A DNA stretch of 64,000 nt from Batkoa obscura (taxonomy: Eukaryota; Entomophthoromycota; Entomophthoromycetes; Entomophthorales; Batkoaceae), in assembly GCA_030770535.1 (NCBI GenBank), contig JASVEC010000006.1:372001-436000 (forward strand), written 5' to 3'. Positions 57,073 to 64,000 of this stretch are shown here, piece by piece. Each line of letters begins with the position of its first letter. Position 1 is the stretch's first letter. The notes under the pieces are model-generated. The model was given only the letters and a program-made list of their open reading frames with translations. It was not told where the DNA came from and ran no database searches. The position numbers and the translations under genes are program-made.

Positions 57073-57538
57073 AAATCAAACTGTTTTTATGCCTAGATGT
57101 TAAAAAATCCATGTTGAGTATTATGGATTCTTTTTAGCATCCAACACTTTAACTTCTTATTGAGTGTATTTTACTTTTGAATAAAACCAATTAGATATAA
57201 TTATGTTTGGCCTTTATAGTTTGATAGATGATATAAAATTTACTAATATAGAGTTTTAAGATAAATTAAATTTGACTTTATACTGTGAAATTATAAATAA
57301 TATTTTAACTTGACAACTATTTGGAAACAACACAAGTTTCCTTTATAAATAGAAAAAGTATTGTGTATGGTTGATACATAAACTGAAGCTATTATAATAA
57401 TTCTGTTTTAAACAGCATCAATCCTATTAAATTAAATACTTAATGACAAAATAACTTAAACTCAAATATACGATTTTTATGCAAGCGAAAAATATTTTTA
57501 TTTCAGCAATAATAAAACAATATAGCCCCTTTAACATA
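57073..57538. other. Intergenic between convergent genes
   Basis: Shared 3' flanks of TOP1 and the first conserved-ends secreted protein; no feature seen. Confidence 0.55.
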
Positions 57539-57970
57539 TTATTCGGTTTTGATAGCAGCTTGGTTCTCATTACGTAAAGTACCAACAGCAATATTGTGAG
57601 AAGGAGATGCGACTTTTCCGGCAAGAGGGGTGTAATATTCTGCATTAAAACCACCATAAGGAAGGTAGTAAGTGTTAGGAAGATAGCCACCATAAGTGCT
57701 GATTGGGATAAAGGCTCTGCGCCCAACTTGTTGAATTACTTGTCTCTCTGGGAGGATAGTTTCAATGGTTCTGTAAAACCCATGGTGTTTATGATGATGA
57801 TGACCATGATGTCCAAAGATCTCATTATGTTTTTGGTATTGGAGTTGGCCAAGATTGACGTAGGAATCTGGAGAAGCGAGCTCAGATTGTTGGTCACCGG
57901 CAAAGTCTTTGATGAGTTTAGAGCTGGCAAGGCTAGCGAGGAATAAAGCACTGATGTAGTTGAATTTCAT
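57539..57970 (-). CDS. Small secreted protein with conserved ends and His-rich middle, paralogue 1
   Basis: 143 aa. Signal peptide MKFNYISALFLASLASS. The mature N-terminal block FAGDQQSELASPDSYVNLGQ LQYQKHNE and the C-terminal block YYTPLAGKVASPSHNIAVGT LRNENQAAIKTE recur in the gene at 59075-59473. The middle differs and carries a histidine cluster (FGHHGHHHHKHHGF) and Tyr/Pro/Gly segments (YGGYLPNTYYLPYGG). No cysteines. A TATAAAA lies exactly 35 nt before the ATG. No family recognised. Likely exported to the wall or surroundings; the His cluster suggests metal binding (inference). Confidence 0.8.
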   Translation of the reverse strand: MKFNYISALFLASLASSKLIKDFAGDQQSELASPDSYVNLGQLQYQKHNEIFGHHGHHHHKHHGFYRTIETILPERQVIQQVGRRAFIPISTYGGYLPNTYYLPYGGFNAEYYTPLAGKVASPSHNIAVGTLRNENQAAIKTE

Positions 57971-59074
57971 TTTAGTGTAAGGATAATGGCAAGTTTCTCA
58001 TTCCTTTTATACTAGCGTTTGGAGGAGTTTTATCAGCTTGGCTCTGTGTTGATTAGTTTAAGTGATTTTATATTAATACAATTATTGTTTTTTAGTTGGA
58101 CTTAAGTCAATTGAATAATATTGATAGGTGATATAGCTTCAATTATGACTTATTGTGGCCATTGTGTTATCATATCATTTATATAGTTAATTATTCTACC
58201 TTGTATAATAATAATATTTTATAGTTTAAATTATTTAATTGAATATTTCTAATCAGTATAAATTACTCTAATTTTATGAATGAAACGATGTTTAAATTAT
58301 TATACTTGGCTATTTGAATACATGATTGTTTAAAGTTTAGCGAATTTTATAAAGCTTTAAAGCTTAGTTGTTAGTTTAGAATAATGCTACATTTAATGAT
58401 AACACAAAACAATATAATTAAATAAATTAGTGTTTATTAAACTTTGAGCTTAGAGCTTAGAGCTATTTTTATCCTAAAATAACTTTATAAGCCATATGAA
58501 AATGCCTATAACTTACCAAATAAAATAAGTAATAATATAGCTCATCTAATTTCAATCTTCATATATTTGCAATAATAAACTTTAATTAATAAATACTTCC
58601 ATTAACTTTTAAGTTATTAAAAAATATATCAAAGGGTATACATACCACCTAAAATTAAGATTTTTATAGCCATTAAAAACTTATTTTAAAAAGAGTAATA
58701 TGAAATATAATATAAAATTGATTACAATTAAATATTAGCTGAAAAACTCGAATAAATGAATTAATGTACCTATTTTAAAACTCATTTATATTTATCTATC
58801 TTTATATTAGTATTATTTTCCACTTAACATTAAACATAATCTCATTCGCTTAAATACAAATAAAGCAATTTTAAAAAATTATTAGAATTAAAATTAGAAA
58901 TTTATTCCAAAATTATAATAAAGTTTATAAGATTTTTAATGATCTTTCAGTTATAACTATAATTAAATACAATATATACTAATAATTTAACAAAGATAAC
59001 AAACAAGTCAATTTACTTTAAATATAAGTACGCAATGCAAGTAATTTTATTTCAAGCTAACAATAACCACTGAC
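57971..59074. other. AT-rich intergenic between two paralogous secreted genes
   Basis: Promoter of paralogue 1 and 3' flank of paralogue 2; nothing else recognised. Confidence 0.55.
58005..58011 (-). promoter_or_regulatory. TATA box of secreted paralogue 1
   Basis: TATAAAA on the minus strand, 35 nt before the ATG; same spacing as in paralogue 2. Confidence 0.6.
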
Positions 59075-59473
59075 TTATTCCTTAGAAATTGCACCTTGAT
59101 TGTTATTGAATAAAGAGCCAACGGAAATAGTATGGGAAGGAGAAGCAACAGTACCAGCAATTGGGGAGTAAAGTTTAGTATGATATCTCTTGTAGGCTGG
59201 TAATACGTTGTAACCGCCAAAACGTTCAAAGTTACCATGGTAGGCGGGTACTACATTAAAGGTATTGAAGCGAGTAAGTGGAACTTGAGGTAAGTAGTAA
59301 AGAGCTCCAGATGGGAAACTACGAACTTCATTGTGTTTTTGGGTTTGGAGTTGCCCAAGATTGATTTTGGAATCTGGGGAAGCAAGCTCAGTTTGTTGCT
59401 CACCTGCAAAACCGGTGATAGCGTGGGAGCTGTAAAGGCTGATGAATGATACGACAGGGATAAAGGACTTCAT
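59075..59473 (-). CDS. Small secreted protein with conserved ends, paralogue 2
   Basis: 132 aa. Signal peptide MKSFIPVVSFISLYSSHA. It shares FAGEQQTELASPDSKINLGQ LQTQKHNE near the mature start and LYSPIAGTVASPSHTISVGS LFNNNQGAISKE at the end with the gene at 57539-57970. The middle (about 50-95) is unrelated and has no His cluster. It has Tyr/Pro/Phe-rich stretches with a near-repeat (FNVVPAYHGNFERFGG, YNVLPAYKRYH). No cysteines. TATAAAA lies 35 nt before the ATG, as in paralogue 1. Function unknown. Confidence 0.8.
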   Translation of the reverse strand: MKSFIPVVSFISLYSSHAITGFAGEQQTELASPDSKINLGQLQTQKHNEVRSFPSGALYYLPQVPLTRFNTFNVVPAYHGNFERFGGYNVLPAYKRYHTKLYSPIAGTVASPSHTISVGSLFNNNQGAISKE

Positions 59474-60925
59474 TTTGATAAGTTGAGAATGGTGAGGAAG
59501 TGGCTACTTTTATATCTTCTTCTACAAGATCAACATATCATTTATTTGATTATTTATTTGATTGAATTTTTTTAACTTTATTGTTATGATACTCGATTGA
59601 TTTCTATTTGTTTGGCCTGATGTCTATTGTCTGTAACTAAACAGCAATGAGAATAACAAATATCTTATATCAATTCAATCATTAATGTAATTTAAAGTAT
59701 TTTAACTTAATTTAATAAAATTGTATTAACGTACGAAACTCTGTTTTGATATAAGAAATAAAAAGTTAATAAAGTTAAATTTAACAAATAATTTATTGTT
59801 TTAAATAGGTTAGTGTATTAATAATGATAGCATGTCATGGATATCTATAATGAAATGATTAGATTTCTATTGAATTAATATGTAATTATAATAATAAAAA
59901 TCAGTGTGTGAATACAAAACTTCATGGGAAAGTTATTTTTATAACTCAGAATTAGCATGATAGAAGCATCATTTTAGATAAAGTATAAAAAATTAAAATA
60001 CTTACCGATTAGAATACCATTTTAATCGGGGGACTTTAATTAATTAGTTTTAGAGCCTAATAAAATTAGATTAGAATGATTGTTATTAGAATATCGATTA
60101 AACTATATAGTTTATCAGAAACTGCGGCTAAGCAGGGCTTTTTGTCAACAAAAGTTCTTCGTTAATTTCAGCCTGGGGCGACAAAGCGTTCATCATGATA
60201 GTATGATTTTTAAATAACAGCAAGACTTACCTCATGAGTTTTAATTTCTTAGGCAATTATCATTATTATTATTATAAATAATAGGATCTAAACTGAACAA
60301 ACGATTAGTTACTGTTTTTATCGTAAAATAGTTAAAATGATTCAGTAATAATATCAGAAACTTTTTCACAGCATTATAAGTTACCACTCAGACAGGGATA
60401 ACTGTTATTGAATAAATATTTCATCACTATACAAATCATTAATTGATATTGAAAGCTTACCTAGTAACTGATCAAAGTTAACTTTATCGAGATAAAAGAT
60501 GTAAGTTTATTTTTTAAATTATTTATACTTTTTTCAATCCATGTGAAAAAATTTTCGTTGGATTTGAACCCTATGCAATTTTTAAAAAATGAAAAGTTTT
60601 AAACCAATTAAATGAGGCCAAAAAAAACTGCATATTTTATTATGACACAAAATAGTAAATAAAAATACTCGAAAATTTCAAGTCAAAAATATAGCTGCTA
60701 ACTGAGGGAGGAGTATAGACAAATTGTTGATGAGCTAGGTCATGATAACGTTAATCAAAATAATGACTGTTCCTCACTTGAATACTAAGAACAAGAGTAC
60801 TTAGAACCTAATTTTACTCCACCAAATGATATGAGTGGTGTTGTTATATAAAAATACCATGAAACCAAAATCCTTAACAACCTGAAAACGTTTCTATTAT
60901 TCAACTTTAAAGAGAAGATAATAGC
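59474..60925. other. Intergenic with rRNA-like and coding-like patches
   Basis: The TATA box of paralogue 2, then AT-rich DNA. A less AT-rich patch at 60120-60400 has words reminiscent of large-subunit rRNA (see findings). At 60700-60855 there is a coding-like remnant (EYRQIVDELGHDNVNQNND .. EQEYLEPNFTPPNDMSGVVI) of no recognised family, close to the element at 60926. Confidence 0.45.
59508..59514 (-). promoter_or_regulatory. TATA box of secreted paralogue 2
   Basis: TATAAAA on the minus strand, 35 nt before the ATG. Confidence 0.6.
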
Positions 60926-61032
60926 ATATGGGGATGTATTTTTTTATTTAAGGATTTTACTAACAATCTTTCCACTCAAATAACGCTTAAAAAATGGAAA
61001 AAATAATGAAACCAAAAAAAACACCCCCATAT
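60926..61032 (+). mobile_element. ATATGGGG MITE-like element, copy 16
   Basis: 107 bp, the best-preserved copy: ends ATATGGGGATGT and ACACCCCCATAT, core complete. Confidence 0.85.
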
Positions 61033-63398
61033 ATCCTTTCAAATGAAGATAATTTAATCAGACCTCAACAAAAGCTTACAATATAATTAAGCTATCTATT
61101 AAAAAATTACGATTTATATATTAAGAGTGGTCGTTTTAAAGATATACCAGGGGTTTATATATATTATATAAGAAGCATGATTAGACGATATTTTGAAATT
61201 TTAAGGTCATCATGTTTATGTAACGTTTCATTTACAAAATATTATAATTAAAACTTATAGAAAAGATTTTCATTATTAAAAATACTATTATATTTAAGTT
61301 AAATGATCAATCATTAAGTATGCCAAAGAAGCATGAGATAACTTCATGCTATTTATCTTAGTGTATGACAAGGATACAGAAATTATATCGTCCTATGTTC
61401 AATATCAAATAAAGCTCAAAGATTGAATTCTTTATAATGTAGGGGTGTCTTTTTTGGCTTCATTGTTTTTTCCATGTTTTAAGCACTATTTGAGCGGAAA
61501 AATTGTTAGTAAAATTCTTAAACACAAAAATACATCCTCATGTATTATTTTTATTTTTATATTTTATTTAATATAAATTTCAAGTATCGCTATTGCTAAT
61601 AATACAATCCAAAACATTTTGTGGTTGACATTATTAAAGGAGTACCTATTAGCTCATGAATATTTTATAAATGTGTTTTTTCTAATTATATCTTAACATA
61701 GATTATTATTTAAAATAACGTAACTATATTTTGAAAGCTTTTTATACAAGTTATTTGTAGTATTAATAAGTTTAAACTATAACAAAAAAGTCCTAGTATC
61801 AACTATTCAACTACAATAATTTTTTTAATATCATGTTTAAAAGATATCATATAACGTTGGTCGTCTTTAAAATCTAAAAAAAATTATCAAAGGTTTGAAT
61901 AAAACAAATATCAATTATTGGCAGACAATTACCTTTATTTATTGTTTGAAATGGTACTTTAACCTACATTTTGTATAGCATTTTATTTATAAAAATTCAT
62001 AATACTTTTAAAGTATATAGCTAATATAAATAGTAAATTTTCAATATTGTAGCAAGCGGATATATCAAAATAACTAAATAGTTTTATGACTATAAAAAAC
62101 AGTAATTTGTTCTATTTAAGGATAGTCAATAACTATTAAAGTTAGTATCCCAAAACACTTATATTAAACTAATATATTAAGTATTAAACAATGAACAATA
62201 TAAAACCCCTTTTTTTTAAAAAAAATTAGAGGCTAAATGCTTATTTAAATAACATCCATTTAAGATACTAAAATAATGACATTAGTAACATAGTGTTTTA
62301 AAAACCGTTCCTAGAAGGTATTTATTATCTAGAAGTATCTCCTTAAATATTCATTTTAAATGGCACTATTTAACAAAATACATATTTAATGTTTTAAGTT
62401 ATTATCATTTTTTAAAGGATCTAATATATTATAATATTTTTTATTATTTATTTTTTTAGTTATTTTGACCCATCAATGTTTTAAGATAAAGGCGTAACCG
62501 TATTAATGCCATATCAAAATAGATTACATAAACATTAGAATGTTTTTAATAATTATAATACGTACTTAACGATAGAACACTATTTAATAAATTTAATCAT
62601 TGATTAGACAATAATAATAATAACAATATATAGATAAAAAAGAAGATAGAGAATCTTCTTAATTAAAGAGTTCATATAATTGGATGAAATAATTTTTTCT
62701 AAAAACTTTTTAAAACAAAAATCCCTCATATTTTTTTCCTACTTTTTAGTTAAGTTGCAATTACGCTATAATTTTGTTAGTTGAATTGCTTTATTAAGTA
62801 AAAATAATTAATTTAAATAAAAAAGGTCATAGCAACATCAATACGAGTAAAAGTATTAAAAAAAATTCATTTGAACAACAATCAAATATAGCTAAACTAG
62901 GTTAAGGGTATGAGATATTTATTAATAAGTGCAACTGATACTACTCTATTTATAAATTTGAGTTATTTTTAATATATTTTTGATTTTAAGTTTAATTTTG
63001 ATTTTAAATTTTTACAGACAAATTATTTTTACCCCAGTTTAACTACAGTGATTTGATAAGGGTTTGATAAAAAGAAAGGTAGAATTAACGGATAAAAAAG
63101 TAGTGAAATCAAAATCAACCAATCAAATATGTTTTTTTCAAGCAATTTATTAACTTAATTTATCTTTTAATGTTCTGAAAAAGTTATATGAAGTAATGAT
63201 AGGAAATGGATTAGTACCCAGAATAAATGAAGGTTAATAGAATAAGAATAAAAGATATAAATAAGCATAAAATTTCAGTTACTTTTGTCATATTTTCTTT
63301 GTTTATACGAGATAATAACAGTATATATAAATAATAATTTACAAAGCTAGTCTTTTATTTTTTTATTAATTCCATAATTCAAATCAATCATATCTAAT
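61033..63398. other. AT-rich intergenic with one element
   Basis: Contains the element at about 61437-61545. No gene recognised before the secreted protein at 63399. Confidence 0.55.
61437..61545 (-). mobile_element. ATATGGGG MITE-like element, copy 17 (worn ends)
   Basis: Core and arms clear; ends changed to AATGTAGGGGTGT and CCTCATGTAT. Confidence 0.72.
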
Positions 63399-64000
63399 AT
63401 GAAATTAAATACATCAACTATTTTATTAAGTTCAACTTTACTTTCTTCAGTATTATCTCACTCATGGATGGATTGTATTGGGGATGGAAATCAAAAGTAT
63501 ACTGGACCAAATCAATATTTCAGTGATGATTTCCATAAGTTTTGTATGGGTTTTGGACGTGGTTATCCAGGTAGAATGAACAGATGGATCAATGATATAT
63601 ATACTGTATTAGTTGAAAACCGAGGTGGAGCTAATCCAGCTGATTATAATGTTTGTAAAAAAACCCAAGTCTCCCAAAATTATACTAGTGAATTCCCAAT
63701 GACTAAGACAAAGCCAGGTGCTAAACTTAAGATTTGGTATGAATTAGATAATCATTATACTAAAAATCCAACTTATGTATATCTTTGGGGTTATGGTCAA
63801 CCTGGTAAAGACATTAGCAAATACTCAGAACAAGTCGAAAGTAACTTAATTATGAAGCATGTATTTGCTTTACCTGATAATCAGAATTGTATGGATATTC
63901 ATAATGCTAACTCCCTTTGTTGGTTCTATTGGACTGTTCCAGAAACTTATACAAATGGTGTTTACTCCTTTATTTGGAACTGGAGATGGGATCAAAACCC
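63399..64000 (+). CDS. Secreted protein with mature N-terminal His (LPMO-like candidate), cut by window edge
   Basis: Open from ATG 63399 to the window end (200 codons seen, no stop). The signal peptide MKLNTSTILLSSTLLSSVLS is followed directly by His21 (HSWMDCIGDGN), so predicted cleavage leaves His as residue 1. That is the rule for lytic polysaccharide monooxygenases, where it forms half of the copper histidine brace. A second candidate ligand is His119 (WYELDNHYTKNP). Cysteines at MDC, KFC, NVC, NCMD and LCWF could form disulfides. Aromatic strands (YVYLWGYG, WFYWTVPE, YSFIWNWRWD) suggest a beta-sandwich. Alternatives: another HSW-starting secreted family without copper activity. I cannot name an AA family. 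Confidence 0.6.
   Translation, partial: MKLNTSTILLSSTLLSSVLSHSWMDCIGDGNQKYTGPNQYFSDDFHKFCMGFGRGYPGRMNRWINDIYTVLVENRGGANPADYNVCKKTQVSQNYTSEFPMTKTKPGAKLKIWYELDNHYTKNPTYVYLWGYGQPGKDISKYSEQVESNLIMKHVFALPDNQNCMDIHNANSLCWFYWTVPETYTNGVYSFIWNWRWDQN

Noticed and set aside
60555-60590. tRNA-like T-loop on the minus strand (GGTTCAAATCC)
   Set aside because: The flanking bases do not pair into a T stem and no acceptor, D or anticodon arm fits around it.

Overview
The window is nuclear DNA of an AT-rich filamentous fungus. Its genes have short introns (about 43-60 nt, GT..AG). Intergenic DNA is very AT-rich, and many genes for secreted proteins have a TATA box 35-60 nt before the ATG. The Rhizomucor-type lipases, rhodopsin-like seven-helix receptors and CRH-type cell-wall enzyme point to an early-diverging lineage. 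Conidiobolus or another member of the Entomophthorales is my best guess, made from gene content and not from a database search.

Layout. 0-6.2 kb: three related PH-domain proteins (the first cut by the left edge), one carrying five copies of a basic motif set in acidic linkers. 9.3-14.1 kb: three secreted class-3 lipases; the first two are almost identical over 753 bp. 15.1-21.0 kb: a compact block of conserved nuclear genes, namely an NTR2/GCFC-type spliceosome disassembly factor, Mediator subunit MED27 and the small-subunit processome protein UTP4. I rebuilt all three exon by exon. 22-28 kb: a rhodopsin-like receptor and a chitin-binding GH16 CRH transglycosylase. 28-33 kb: a gene-poor stretch full of repeats. 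33.4-36.6 kb: a second receptor whose frame breaks near its end, and a fourth lipase. 38-41 kb: an orphan ORF and a decayed kelch-type membrane protein split by a small transposon. 42-50 kb: three secreted proteins with Tyr/Asp/Glu-rich tails, interleaved with two cytochrome b561-family proteins. 51-57 kb: a tiny secreted peptide, a GNAT acetyltransferase and DNA topoisomerase I (11 exons, ending in a 9-nt coding micro-exon). 57-59.5 kb: two paralogous small secreted proteins with conserved ends and a divergent middle. 63.4 kb to the right edge: a secreted protein whose predicted mature form begins with His.

The commonest repeat is an approximately 105-bp inverted-repeat element ending in ATATGGGG, with at least 17 copies in both orientations. 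There are also two solo-LTR-like copies, an older dispersed repeat in three copies, and two hairpin-forming inverted repeats.

The genes suggest housekeeping islands separated by lineage-expanded, surface-directed genes: lipases, receptors, wall enzymes and small secreted proteins. The best candidates for undescribed biology are the repeat-motif PH protein, the conserved-ends/variable-middle secreted pair, the aromatic-acidic-tail secreted family, and the b561 paralogue that has kept the ligands for only one of two hemes.
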